From Syntrophomonadaceae bacterium (lineage in GTDB: Bacteria; Bacillota_D; Dethiobacteria; DTU022; UBA8154), in contig SKMY01000238.1 in the NCBI GenBank assembly GCA_007120815.1, positions 1-18,639 of the forward strand: a stretch of DNA of 18,639 bases, given 5' to 3'. The notes under the pieces were generated by a model, which was not told the DNA's origin, ran no database searches, and saw nothing but the letters and a program-made list of their open reading frames with translations. How positions within the stretch are numbered: position 1 is the stretch's first letter; each line of letters begins with the position of its first letter. Shown in pieces: positions 1 through 7,152 of this stretch. The translations under genes were made by a program, and so were the position numbers.

Positions 1-1
1 G

Positions 2-808
2 ATGGCCAAGTCCCTGGCCAAAAGTATTGGAGGCTCATTTAACCGCATCCAGTTTACGCCGGACCTCCTGCCGGCGGACATTACAGGGTTCAATGTTTAC
101 AACCCACAGTTAAACCAGTTCGCCTTCCAGGAAGGGCCGGTTATGACCCATGTTCTCCTGGCTGATGAAATAAACCGCACCATACCCAGAACCCAGTCCA
201 GCCTCTTGGAAAGTATGGAGGAGAAACAGGTAACCGTTGACGGCGTAACCATGCCGCTACCCCGCCCCTTTTTTGTGATTGCCACGCAAAATCCCATTGA
301 AACGGAAGGGACCTTTCCCCTCCCCGAATCCCAGCTGGACAGGTTTCTGCTTTGTGTTAAACCCGGCTATTCCTCTATTGAAGAGGAAACGTTAATCCTG
401 GAGCGTTTTCAAACCGAGGACCCTTTAGACCGGTTGAAGCCCGTTGTTACACTGGAAGAAGTCCTGGCGCTGCAAAAACACAGGAGCCGGGTCCATGTTT
501 CCCCTTCGGTGCGAGAATATATCGTTACCCTGGTGGGTGCCACCCGCACCGCCAGTCAACTGCGCCTGGGTGCCAGCCCCAGGGCGTCACTAAACTTGAT
601 GCGGGCTGCCCAGGCCCTGGCTTTCATACGGGAACGGGATTATGTGCTGCCTGATGATGTTAAGTATCTGGCCGGAGCCGTCCTGGAACACCGCCTGATA
701 CTGGACACCCGGGAACAGATCCGGGGCCTGACCAGGGAAAACGTTTTAGAGCAAATTATCGCAGAAGTGCCGGTGCCCATTGGAGAAGCCCCGGCTTATG
801 GAGAATGA
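2..808 (+). CDS. MoxR-family AAA+ ATPase, 5' end outside window
   Basis: This is the C-terminal ~268 residues of a MoxR-type AAA+ ATPase. What is visible: Walker B with the family signature LADEINR, followed by TQSSLLESMEE; sensor 1 ATQNPIETEGTFPLPESQLD with the arginine finger region LDRF; and sensor 2 in GASPRASLNLMRAAQA. The helical lid runs to the end. The Walker A loop is missing, because the window opens where the family has the residues just after GKT. The ATG at position 2 is therefore an internal methionine and the gene starts upstream. MoxR proteins act as chaperone-like ATPases that mature or assemble partner complexes. They are very often encoded beside DUF58 and transglutaminase/DUF4129 proteins, as here. 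The stop lies 6 bases before the next start, so the two are surely one operon. The client of this copy is unknown. Confidence 0.95.
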   Translation: MAKSLAKSIGGSFNRIQFTPDLLPADITGFNVYNPQLNQFAFQEGPVMTHVLLADEINRTIPRTQSSLLESMEEKQVTVDGVTMPLPRPFFVIATQNPIETEGTFPLPESQLDRFLLCVKPGYSSIEEETLILERFQTEDPLDRLKPVVTLEEVLALQKHRSRVHVSPSVREYIVTLVGATRTASQLRLGASPRASLNLMRAAQALAFIRERDYVLPDDVKYLAGAVLEHRLILDTREQIRGLTRENVLEQIIAEVPVPIGEAPAYGE

Positions 809-814
809 GAAAAA

Positions 815-2032
815 ATGTCTGGACAAGATAATCAACTTCGGGCCGTGCCCAGTGTTTTTGTGACGGGCCTTTTTCAATTCTTTGCGGGACTGCTTCTTTT
901 TATCGCTTTGCTTTACAGGCAGCCCATGCTGGTCTACCTGGCCCTGTTGGTGCTGGTTATGTTCTGGGGCTCCAGGCTTTGGTGCCGCTTAAGCCTGTTG
1001 GCGCTTAACCATCAATTAACCGTCAACCACCAGCGAGTTTTCCCCGGGGAATGCTTTTTATTGCAGGCCCGGGTTGAGAACGTCAAGTTTCTTCCCGTCT
1101 GGTTGAAAATTGAGATTCCTGTCTCCAGGCATCTTCACGGGCTGTCGCAGGATCAGCTCACCGACGAGGCCGGGCTGCTTTGGTATCAGGAGGCCGACCT
1201 GCAGTGGGCATTAAAGGCCGGCAAGCGCGGTCACTATCAAATTGGTCCTGCCCGGATTCATGCGGGGGACTTTCTGGGATTTTACCAGCGAGAGAAAACA
1301 TCCCACCAGTGTGTGGAGGTCCTCGTCTATCCCCGGATCATACCCTTAAATCCCCTAACGCTGCCGCTGCGGGATCTTTTTGGTAAACCCGGTGCCCATC
1401 ATCCCATCCAGGACCCGGTATACCCGGTTGCAACCCGGGATTACCGGTACGGCCGGCCGGCACGGCATATTCACTGGAAAGCCAGTGCCAGGCATAACCG
1501 CCTCCAGGAGAAGTTCTTCGAAGCCAGCTCCCAGCACAAAACGACCCTGCTTATTGATGTGGCATCCTTCAAGGATTTAGAGGCAGCGGACCCGTTTGAG
1601 TGCACCCTGGAGGCAGCAGCCTCAGCGGCGCTTCTCCTAAAAGAACAGGGCAGCCATGTGGGGCTGGTTACAAACGGGCTGATTGCAGGAAGGGAAAACT
1701 GCAACAGCGGGTTGCCTGAGTCAAAAAATCTCCAGTCCATCCCGGCTATTTTAGAGATCCTGGCACGGCTGGACATGAAGCCCATCCTGTCCATGGAGGA
1801 ACTGCTGCTCCAGGGGCACGGAATTCACCGGGGAACGACAACCTGCCTTTATTTTTGTCACACCCTTGATTTCCAGGCCTCTGCCGTCCGGGCTATTTTA
1901 CAGGCCCACAATATCCCAGTGGTCTTTTTCAGTTACATTCCTCCTGACGCTGACGCTGAACTGCGGTTAATCGACTGTCCAGTCTATTCCATCCCGGGTC
2001 TCCGTAAGCAGGAGGTGACCGCCGTTGGCTGA
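815..2032 (+). CDS. DUF58 domain-containing protein
   Basis: A 405-residue protein of the DUF58 family, regular partner of MoxR ATPases. Two hydrophobic segments lie at the N terminus (roughly residues 12-32 and 36-55), followed by a beta-rich region and then the DUF58 core. The diagnostic motif DYRYGRPARHIHWKASAR begins near residue 209. After it comes a von Willebrand A-like fold start (TTLLIDVASF). Strict MIDAS metal ligands are not obvious. The N terminus probably anchors the protein in the membrane. The ATG at 815 is preceded by GGAG at 800-803 inside the end of the MoxR gene, and the stop overlaps the next gene by 8 bases, which indicates translational coupling. The family is linked to cell-envelope or stress functions in other bacteria, but the exact role here is not known. 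Confidence 0.92.
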   Translation: MSGQDNQLRAVPSVFVTGLFQFFAGLLLFIALLYRQPMLVYLALLVLVMFWGSRLWCRLSLLALNHQLTVNHQRVFPGECFLLQARVENVKFLPVWLKIEIPVSRHLHGLSQDQLTDEAGLLWYQEADLQWALKAGKRGHYQIGPARIHAGDFLGFYQREKTSHQCVEVLVYPRIIPLNPLTLPLRDLFGKPGAHHPIQDPVYPVATRDYRYGRPARHIHWKASARHNRLQEKFFEASSQHKTTLLIDVASFKDLEAADPFECTLEAAASAALLLKEQGSHVGLVTNGLIAGRENCNSGLPESKNLQSIPAILEILARLDMKPILSMEELLLQGHGIHRGTTTCLYFCHTLDFQASAVRAILQAHNIPVVFFSYIPPDADAELRLIDCPVYSIPGLRKQEVTAVG

Positions 2033-3431
2033 TGGTAGAGGCCGGGTCCTGCTTTTTCTCACGGCCGGGGCCATGGAATTATGCTGGCTTTATGCCGCCG
2101 CCTCCTTGCTTCTCGGGTTTACGGGAGTCACCCAGGTACCCCTGCTTGAGCCCGTGGGGGCTTTTTTCCTGGCTGCAGCCCTGACGTTGCGCCTTCAGGG
2201 AAAGGGCTGGCGCATTCTTTACATCGTTCTAGTTCACCTGGCCTGTCTGGCCGGGTTCATCCTCGTCACTTTGTACAGCATCTGGGACCATGCCGTCCCG
2301 TTTTATCAAGTCAGCTGGGTTGCGGACTTTTTTTACAGGTCTTTTGACCTTCTAGATGTGTTTATCCTGGTTTTGCTGTTTCTCTGGTCTACGACCATAT
2401 GGCTGGCAGGGATTATGCTGGCCAGGCGAACCAACTCTTTCTATGCCGTCGCTGGCCGGTTTGATATCGGTGTTGCCGTCTTTGTCGTGCTGTTTGTCAT
2501 TGCCGGGGCGGCCGGCGGTACCATCTCCTCCGCGGCGTACCTGGTGATTTCATTTTTTCTTTTCAGCATCCTGACCATCGCCCTGTCCAGAAGCCGGGAT
2601 GCCACCCAGAAGAACTATCTCTCCGGCTACCGGGGCCTCGGCCTGCTCTTTTCCTTCACCGCCGCGGTTCTGCTGTTCGGGGGAGCGGGCGTGCTGTTTT
2701 TTCTGCCTTATTTAACGGCGGCGGCAGATGCAGGTTATGTCCTGCTGGAATGGGCGGGCAAACCCCTGCTTCACTTCCTGGGCCGTGCCCTGGTTTTCTT
2801 TTTCAGGTACGGTTCCCGGTCTTCCACCCAGGCCCCGGGAACCTCTCCTGGAGACGCAACCGACCATACCGGAATGCAAACGGGGGAAAGCTCACCCTGG
2901 GGACAGCTGGTGGAATCCATTATCGCCTGGGGGCTGATCAGTGCCCTGACCCTGGCGGCCTTGCTGTTTACGGGCTGGTTGCTGTGGCATGTTATGGGCT
3001 GGCTCTTGCAAAAAACACCATCCGACAGCCCACAAAAAGCCCTGTGGGAGACCATCTTTGCCTGGCTGGACCGGTGGCGTTCAAGGTGGCAGTTCGTGCT
3101 TTCAGGTATCAGGGGGTTGCTCGTTCCGTCGAAGCGGGCACCGGGTGATGGGGAGAAACGATTCAAACAGCTGTTGAAATGGGGCAGTTCCAGCGGCCTT
3201 TCCCGCCGTCATACCCAGACACCGCAAGAATACGGGTTATTATTGGGTCAAAAGTTTCCGGCCTTGCGGGAAGACTTCCGGGTTATCACCGAAAGTTTCG
3301 CCCTGGAACTGTACGGCGGAAAAAGGCTGGCCACCTGGGAGAAAGCCCGGGTCAAACAGGCCTGGAAAAGGTTAATCAGCCCGCTGCAGTGGCCCAGGCG
3401 GCTGCGTTTCCGATGGTTTGGCGGCAGGTAA
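2025..3431 (+). CDS. multi-pass membrane protein with C-terminal DUF4129-like domain
   Basis: A 468-residue integral membrane protein. I count about eight or nine hydrophobic segments between residues 5 and ~325, then a charged soluble tail. The tail contains TPQEYGLLLGQKFPALREDF and a segment ending LELYGGKRLATWEKAR, which resembles the DUF4129 domain found at the C terminus of TgpA-type transglutaminases. The usual periplasmic transglutaminase core (Cys-His-Asp) between the membrane part and DUF4129 is absent: only a short Ser/Thr/Pro-rich linker (around residues 265-290) is seen. The start is TTG at 2025, supported by GGAGGTG at 2011-2017 and an 8-base overlap with the DUF58 gene. It completes the MoxR-DUF58-DUF4129 operon. 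The membrane prediction is by eye. Confidence 0.8.
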   Translation: MADGRGRVLLFLTAGAMELCWLYAAASLLLGFTGVTQVPLLEPVGAFFLAAALTLRLQGKGWRILYIVLVHLACLAGFILVTLYSIWDHAVPFYQVSWVADFFYRSFDLLDVFILVLLFLWSTTIWLAGIMLARRTNSFYAVAGRFDIGVAVFVVLFVIAGAAGGTISSAAYLVISFFLFSILTIALSRSRDATQKNYLSGYRGLGLLFSFTAAVLLFGGAGVLFFLPYLTAAADAGYVLLEWAGKPLLHFLGRALVFFFRYGSRSSTQAPGTSPGDATDHTGMQTGESSPWGQLVESIIAWGLISALTLAALLFTGWLLWHVMGWLLQKTPSDSPQKALWETIFAWLDRWRSRWQFVLSGIRGLLVPSKRAPGDGEKRFKQLLKWGSSSGLSRRHTQTPQEYGLLLGQKFPALREDFRVITESFALELYGGKRLATWEKARVKQAWKRLISPLQWPRRLRFRWFGGR

Positions 3432-3494
3432 ACATGACCCTCGTAACAGGTCGCTAAGTTTGCAGGTCGGCCGGCGGAAGCTTGAAATGAACCC

Positions 3495-3546
3495 TGGCGC
3501 TTTCCACGAAGATAACGGAACCGATCGTCGGGAAACGGAAACGCCA
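3495..3546. repeat. imperfect palindrome after the MoxR operon
   Basis: The left arm TGGCGCTTTCC (3495-3505) and right arm GGAAACGCCA (3537-3546) pair with one bulged base, and a small inner CCGA/TCGG hairpin lies between them. The 12-mer CTGGCGCTTTCC (3494-3505) recurs in reverse complement at 6984-6995, and its core TGGCGCTTT recurs at 11841-11849, so this looks like a degenerate member of a dispersed intergenic repeat family. No T-run follows, so it is a poor intrinsic terminator. Confidence 0.5.
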
Positions 3547-3571
3547 TCTCTAGGCTGGCAGGGAGCATATT

Positions 3572-3600
3572 TTGGCTTTTAAGCCGGTTTTGGGTATAAT
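3572..3600 (+). promoter_or_regulatory. sigma-A promoter of asnS
   Basis: TTGGCT (3572-3577), a 17-base spacer and a perfect TATAAT (3595-3600). The expected transcript start near 3607 leaves a leader of only ~21 bases before the asnS ATG. That is far too short for a T-box, so asparagine-dependent T-box control is not encoded here. Confidence 0.75.
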
Positions 3601-3627
3601 AAACAAAAAAAGGCAAGGGGAATAGAG

Positions 3628-5022
3628 ATGGAAAAAGCAACGGTTAGACAACTCGTTAAGGATATGGACCGGTACGACAACAAACAAGTTGAAGTAAACG
3701 GGTGGATAAGAAGCAACCGCGATCAAAAATCCTTTGGTTTTATCTCGTTAAATGATGGAACCCATTTTAATTCTATTCAAATCGTCTATGAAAAACAATT
3801 TCTCCCAAACTTTGATAACGTGGCCCGGCTGGGCGCAGGCGCTGCAATTACAGTTAAAGGTTCCCTTGTCCAAACCCCCCAGGCCAGGCAGCCTTTTGAG
3901 ATTAAGGCAGCGGAGATTCACCTGGAAGGGGATTCCCCCAAGGATTATCCTATACAGCCAAAACGCCATACCAGGGAGTTTCTAAGGGAAATGGCCCACT
4001 TGCGGCCGCGAACCAATCTCTTCTCAGCCGTTTTCAGGGTCCGTTCACTGCTTGCCTTTGCCATTCATCAATTTTTTCAAGAAAGGGGTTTTATATACCT
4101 TCATTCGCCGATCATCACTGCCAGCGACGCAGAAGGTGCGGGAGAGCTATTCGGCGTTACCACGCTGGATCTGAAAAACACCCCCTTTACGGAGGATGGC
4201 CAGGTGGATTATGCCGCCGACTTTTTTGGCAGGAAAACAAACCTTACGGTGAGCGGCCAGCTGGAAGCCGAGGTGTTTGCCCTGGCCTTCCGAAATGTGT
4301 ACACCTTCGGTCCGACCTTTAGGGCGGAAAACTCCAACACCCCCAGGCATGCGGCGGAATTCTGGATGATCGAACCCGAAGTGGCCTTCGCAGACTTAAA
4401 CGATAACATGGACCTGGCGGAAGATATGATGAAACAGACGATAAGGTACATCATGGATCATGCCGGGGAAGAGATGGCGTTCTTTAACAGGTTTGTTGAC
4501 AAGGGGTTGGAGGAAAGACTGCAAAACATTCTAAATACCAAATTTGAGCGGATAACATACACAAAAGCCATCGAAATCCTTCAAGCATCCAAGGAGAAAT
4601 TCGAATACCCCGTTGAATGGGGCAAAGACCTGCAGACGGAACACGAAAGATATATTACGGAAAAAGCATATAAAAAACCGGTGTTTGTAACCGATTACCC
4701 CAAGGAAATCAAGGCTTTCTACATGCGCTTAAACGAAGATGAAAAAACTGTTGCAGCCATGGACTTGCTGGTCCCCGGTGTGGGTGAAATCATTGGGGGA
4801 AGTCAAAGAGAAGAGAGAGCAGACCGGCTGGAAAAAAGAATGGAAGACTTCAACATCGAAAAAGAAGACCTGTGGTGGTATTTAGACTTGAGAAAATATG
4901 GCGGAGTTAAGCACGCCGGTTTCGGGTTAGGTTTCGAAAGGGCATTGATGTACATCACGGGTGTCAACAACATCAGGGATGTTATCCCCTTTCCAAGAAC
5001 GGTCAATCAATGCGAATTTTAA
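3628..5022 (+). CDS. asnS: asparagine--tRNA ligase
   Basis: A 464-residue class IIb aminoacyl-tRNA synthetase that charges tRNA-Asn in the cytoplasm. The N-terminal OB-fold anticodon-binding domain spans about residues 15-110 ([19 protein letters not shown]). The catalytic domain carries motif 2 FRAEN near residues 231-235, followed by the AsnRS-type stretch [15 protein letters not shown]. The late motifs are [16 protein letters not shown] and [12 protein letters not shown] with the motif 3 arginine near 438. The C terminus [10 protein letters not shown] is a small variation on the common PRTPGNAEF-type ending. AsnRS rather than AspRS is indicated by the overall motif set and by HAAEFWM. The ATG at 3628 follows AAGGGGAATAGAG. 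It has its own promoter and appears monocistronic, closed by the terminator at 5166-5195. Confidence 0.96.
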   Translation: MEKATVRQLVKDMDRYDNKQVEVNGWIRSNRDQKSFGFISLNDGTHFNSIQIVYEKQFLPNFDNVARLGAGAAITVKGSLVQTPQARQPFEIKAAEIHLEGDSPKDYPIQPKRHTREFLREMAHLRPRTNLFSAVFRVRSLLAFAIHQFFQERGFIYLHSPIITASDAEGAGELFGVTTLDLKNTPFTEDGQVDYAADFFGRKTNLTVSGQLEAEVFALAFRNVYTFGPTFRAENSNTPRHAAEFWMIEPEVAFADLNDNMDLAEDMMKQTIRYIMDHAGEEMAFFNRFVDKGLEERLQNILNTKFERITYTKAIEILQASKEKFEYPVEWGKDLQTEHERYITEKAYKKPVFVTDYPKEIKAFYMRLNEDEKTVAAMDLLVPGVGEIIGGSQREERADRLEKRMEDFNIEKEDLWWYLDLRKYGGVKHAGFGLGFERALMYITGVNNIRDVIPFPRTVNQCEF

Positions 5023-5063
5023 AGGAGTAACTGGAAATAGAGGAGAAAAGGCCGGCTCTCGGG

Positions 5064-5152
5064 GGGTGACAGGGGAAGGTTCTTTGTTGCCTCCAACAAC
5101 GGAATGAAGGTGATAGGGCGCAGGTAACAAAGGAACGCTTTTCTTGTCACCT
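5064..5152. repeat. long imperfect inverted repeat downstream of asnS
   Basis: The left arm begins GGTGACAGGGGAAGG and ends in GTTCTTTGTTGCC (5065-5091). The right arm runs from AGGTAACAAAGGAACG to TTCTTGTCACCT (5122-5152) and is largely its reverse complement. The termini GGTGACA/TGTCACC pair perfectly. The ~30-base arms with a ~30-base centre resemble a REP/MITE-like palindrome. No ORF is present. It belongs in style with the G-rich/GGTTCT palindromes at 6964-7050 and 11821-11911. Confidence 0.65.
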
Positions 5153-5165
5153 AATAGAAAAAAGT

Positions 5166-5195
5166 AATTCCCTGTTTTTGGAACAGGGAATTTTT
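5166..5195 (+). terminator. intrinsic terminator after asnS
   Basis: A perfect 11-bp stem, AATTCCCTGTT (5166-5176) with AACAGGGAATT (5182-5192), a 5-base loop and a run of five T (5191-5195). It sits 144 bases beyond the asnS stop, after the inverted repeat. Confidence 0.85.
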
Positions 5196-5252
5196 ATATG
5201 AAATATGCAACTTTCTATTTAATGAAACGTCATTTATATAGGAGGCACTTTT

Positions 5253-5282
5253 TTGAGGGTTTTTGCAGTGCAGCGCTGTTAA
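5253..5282 (+). other. possible nine-codon leader ORF upstream of the lipoprotein gene
   Basis: A perfect AGGAGG (5240-5245) sits 7 bases before TTG at 5253, opening a nine-codon frame (MRVFAVQRC) that ends in TAA at 5280. A run of ten A follows (5281-5290). The frame is the same as that of the lipoprotein gene, which restarts at 5310 with a weaker GAAAGG site. This could be a translated leader peptide, or the relic of a longer N terminus cut off by the TAA. No convincing promoter is visible upstream. Confidence 0.35.
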
Positions 5283-5309
5283 AAAAAAAACGTTGAAAGG
5301 ATGGGTCGC

Positions 5310-5996
5310 ATGTACAGATTAATCTACTTACTTGTTGCGCTGTTATTACTTGTTCCAATGGCGATTGGGGGGTGTGTAGACCAGGAGGAAGAGCCGGCTT
5401 TGCCAGAGCAGCCGGTGGATGAACCGGTTTCCCCGGAACCTGATCCGCCAGATGATTTGCTGCCCTGGATAGAGGCAAGCCAACTGGAGCCGGAAAAAAC
5501 AACAACCCTGATAATCGAAGGTATGGAAGAAGACCTGGCTTTAGATTTACATGTGAGTTCGATATATCCATACGCCATCTACCTGGATAAAGAAAGATAT
5601 CGGGTAGAAGAAAAGGATGACAGAGATATTATTTTGTTCGACACAGAAGCAGATATTCCGGTCGTATCTATGGCCATCTGGTACCGGGAAAGCGTTGAAG
5701 CTTCTGAGCTGGCAACGGAATTAGAAAACCAACTAAAAGACCAGTACACCAATGTAACCAATCATGGCCGGGTGGAAAGCCCCCTTCCTGCTCATTATTT
5801 ATTTGCCGAAAAAGCGGATTCCTCGGACGATACAGTGAAGCGTTATTACCTGGTAGAAGACTTCAACAACGGGGTATTTGTAGTTCAGCAAACTATGTTC
5901 TTAGAAGCAGCTGAAGGCCACGGGGCTCGCTTTGACAATATGTTGAAAGAGCTCTTTATCTGGGATTTTGAGAAAGGGGAGTTTGTTCAGCCCTAG
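5310..5996 (+). CDS. putative lipoprotein of unknown function
   Basis: About 228 residues. I do not recognise a named family. A signal peptide is clear: MYRLIY, a long hydrophobic stretch, then the lipobox IGGC with the lipidated cysteine at residue 22. A Glu/Pro-rich acidic linker (residues ~24-50) follows, then a soluble alpha/beta domain ending in WDFEKGEFVQP. The domain reminds me of small PsbP/DcrB-like folds, but this is only an impression. I chose the ATG at 5310 over the ATG at 5301: the GAAAGG at 5295-5300 touches 5301 directly but sits 9 bases from 5310, a normal spacing. The product should be exported, lipidated by Lgt (a copy is encoded at 11938) and held on the outer face of the membrane. 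The gene seems monocistronic, with a strong terminator downstream. A short leader ORF lies upstream. Confidence 0.85.
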   Translation: MYRLIYLLVALLLLVPMAIGGCVDQEEEPALPEQPVDEPVSPEPDPPDDLLPWIEASQLEPEKTTTLIIEGMEEDLALDLHVSSIYPYAIYLDKERYRVEEKDDRDIILFDTEADIPVVSMAIWYRESVEASELATELENQLKDQYTNVTNHGRVESPLPAHYLFAEKADSSDDTVKRYYLVEDFNNGVFVVQQTMFLEAAEGHGARFDNMLKELFIWDFEKGEFVQP

Positions 5997-6062
5997 CAAA
6001 GGATAGCGTTTCTCCGAATTCAAAGACCCAATGATGAGAAATAGCTATAACCGCTTACATTT

Positions 6063-6092
6063 AAAAAAAGACCCCCAAGGGGGTCTTTTTTT
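6063..6092 (+). terminator. intrinsic terminator after the lipoprotein gene
   Basis: GACCCC/GGGGTC stem with a CAAG loop (6070-6085), flanked by A-rich sequence on the left and a T-run (6086-6092) on the right. The A/T tails extend the pairing, so it could work in both directions. Confidence 0.93.
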
Positions 6093-6120
6093 ATTCAGCG
6101 ACATAAAGAAAAAATGGCGA

Positions 6121-6150
6121 TTGACAGTTGAGGCCATGATAGCGTAAGAT
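6121..6150 (+). promoter_or_regulatory. sigma-A promoter of the NifU/IscU-like gene
   Basis: A perfect TTGACA (6121-6126), an 18-base spacer and TAAGAT (6145-6150). The transcript start would lie near 6157, giving a leader of roughly 100 bases before the GTG at 6255. The promoter is overlapped by the dyad at 6133-6159. Confidence 0.7.
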
Positions 6151-6159
6151 CATCATGGC
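6133..6159. promoter_or_regulatory. perfect dyad overlapping the promoter, candidate operator
   Basis: GCCATGAT (6133-6140) and ATCATGGC (6152-6159) are exact inverted complements separated by 11 bases that contain the -10 element. The position would suit a repressor that blocks RNA polymerase. A transcription factor family cannot be named from this sequence. There is no T-run, so a terminator is excluded. Confidence 0.5.
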
Positions 6160-6254
6160 ATATGTTCACAATAAACAGCGTGTCAGGCCGAGGAGAATAC
6201 ATTTATTCGGTTGATAAACTATGGTAATGGCATATTTTTAGGGGAGGGGATGTC

Positions 6255-6641
6255 GTGTATACGGCCCTGGTCATGAAACATTTTTTAAATCCCAAGAACG
6301 CAGGCAAGATAGCAAAACCCGATGGTGTTGGGACCACGGGGGACCCCAATTGTGGGGACTACCTGCGAATTTATATCTGTGTTGAAGAGGACCGCATATC
6401 CGACATCAAGTTTGAAGTGTATGGATGTCCGGCTGCCATTGCGACCAGCAGTGTGCTCACGGAACGGGCGAAAGGGAAAACCCTGGAGGAAGCCCTGAGT
6501 ATTACAGAAGCAGATGTTAGCAGGGCCCTGGGCGGGCTGCCCGAACCCAAGGAGCACTGCTCCAACTTAGGCACGGCCGCCCTGCGCCAGGCCATAGAAA
6601 ATTACAGAAAGCGTTTCAGTTTTTCCGATGAACGTGACTGA
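6255..6641 (+). CDS. NifU/IscU-like iron-sulfur cluster scaffold protein
   Basis: A 128-residue single-domain scaffold of the IscU/NifU N-terminal family, on which a [2Fe-2S] or [4Fe-4S] cluster is built before transfer to apoproteins. All three cluster cysteines are present: C33 in GDPNCGD, C58 in VYGCPAAIATSS, and C102 in the EHCSNLG motif with its preceding histidine H101. The conserved aspartate follows as D35. The start is GTG at 6255, preceded by GGGGAGGGGA at 6241-6250. No cysteine desulfurase is adjacent. That is unlike classical isc or suf operons, so the sulfur donor must be encoded elsewhere. Regulation is suggested by the consensus promoter with an overlapping dyad. The exact subtype (IscU-like versus SufU-like) is uncertain; the SufU zinc-loop insertion is not evident at this length. 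Confidence 0.92.
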   Translation: MYTALVMKHFLNPKNAGKIAKPDGVGTTGDPNCGDYLRIYICVEEDRISDIKFEVYGCPAAIATSSVLTERAKGKTLEEALSITEADVSRALGGLPEPKEHCSNLGTAALRQAIENYRKRFSFSDERD

Positions 6642-6689
6642 TCTGGAAAAAGGTGTGTTGGCGCTTTTTATACATTGCGTTTGCGGAAC

Positions 6690-6704
6690 TGTCTAGTGTA
6701 GACA
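6690..6704. promoter_or_regulatory. short palindrome upstream of the first TPP promoter
   Basis: TGTCTA-GTG-TAGACA, perfect 6-base arms around three bases, ending 8 bases before the -35 element of the thiW leader promoter. It could be an operator. Only a weak similarity (GTCTATAG near 8626) is seen at the second leader, so it may be specific to this copy or chance. Confidence 0.3.
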
Positions 6705-6712
6705 AAAAGCAC

Positions 6713-6741
6713 TTGCCACCTTTTTCAAAAAAAGATATAAT
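6713..6741 (+). promoter_or_regulatory. sigma-A promoter of the thiW transcript
   Basis: TTGCCA (6713-6718), a 17-base spacer and a perfect TATAAT (6736-6741). The same two hexamers with the same spacing occur at 8662-8690 before the second riboswitch. Transcription should start near 6748, directly ahead of the aptamer. Confidence 0.85.
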
Positions 6742-6753
6742 CATTCCAACAAC

Positions 6754-6883
6754 TGCATATCGGGGGTGCTTCCGAGTGGAGGCTGAGAGGAAAAGCGCCA
6801 TGAAGCTTTCCAACCCTTTGAACCTGTTGTGCGAGGCTTAACGCCTCGTCTGGGTAATGCCAGCGTAGGGAAGGTGATTTGCA
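6754..6883 (+). promoter_or_regulatory. TPP riboswitch (THI box), first copy, leader of thiW
   Basis: All hallmark blocks of the TPP aptamer are present in order: GGGGGTGC (6762-6769), GGCTGAGAGG (6781-6790), ACCCTTTGAACCTG (6813-6826), and CTGGGTAATGCCAGCGTAGGGAA near 6850-6872. A variable hairpin sits between the last two blocks (GCGAGGC 6831-6837 with GCCTCGT 6843-6849). A closing P1 helix can be drawn from TGCATATC (6754-6761) with GATTTGCA (6876-6883), one mismatch. With the terminator 24 bases further on, the likely mechanism is transcription termination when thiamine diphosphate binds. Confidence 0.97.
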
Positions 6884-6906
6884 TGCTAGAAGCGTAGTGT
6901 AAATAT

Positions 6907-6929
6907 CGGGCCCTGTGGCCCGTATTTTT
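6907..6929 (+). terminator. riboswitch-controlled terminator of the thiW leader
   Basis: Stem CGGGCC (6907-6912) with GGCCCG (6917-6922), loop CTGT, then TATTTTT. It is almost identical to the terminator at 8857-8880. The antiterminator pairing was not resolved. Confidence 0.9.
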
Positions 6930-6963
6930 ATTGTATCACAGGTTTATTATACGTGCTGACCTC

Positions 6964-7050
6964 TAACTGCTCAGGGAAAAAGTGGAAAGCGCCAGAACCG
7001 TTCCCCTGCTTTGCGGCGTTGAACGGGACAATAAAAGGGCTGAGCAGTTA
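6964..7050. repeat. nested palindrome between the TPP terminator and thiW
   Basis: The outer arms TAACTGCTCAG (6964-6974) and CTGAGCAGTTA (7040-7050) are perfect 11-base complements. The inner arms CCGTTC (6998-7003) and GAACGG (7021-7026) are also perfect. The inner segment AAAGCGCCAGAACCGT (6986-7001) is the exact reverse complement of 11834-11849, so the element belongs to a dispersed family. It lies inside the thiW leader RNA. No ORF is present, and nothing else is seen between 6930 and the thiW ribosome binding site. Confidence 0.75.
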
Positions 7051-7152
7051 CGCTGACCTTAAAGACATGGCCGTGATAGCTTGAAGTCGTGCAAATAAGT
7101 CTGGTTAAGCCCCTCAGAAGCGACATACAATGAGATTAGGAGGATAACAATC

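Noticed and set aside
1471..1794. 107-codon minus-strand frame inside the DUF58 gene
   Set aside because: Shadow of a clearly conserved plus-strand gene; the same applies to the other long antisense frames in asnS, thiM and the giant fusion gene.
3432..3627. T-box leader before asnS
   Set aside because: The TATAAT at 3595-3600 leaves a ~21-base leader; no T-box sequence or terminator is seen.
6211..6238. Second promoter (TTGATA / TATTTT) before the NifU/IscU-like gene
   Set aside because: Transcription would begin at or inside the ribosome binding site at 6241, and the -10 is weak. The TTGACA/TAAGAT promoter upstream is better.
6653..6841. 62-codon open frame on the plus strand
   Set aside because: It runs through the promoter and TPP aptamer; the base pattern is explained by RNA structure.
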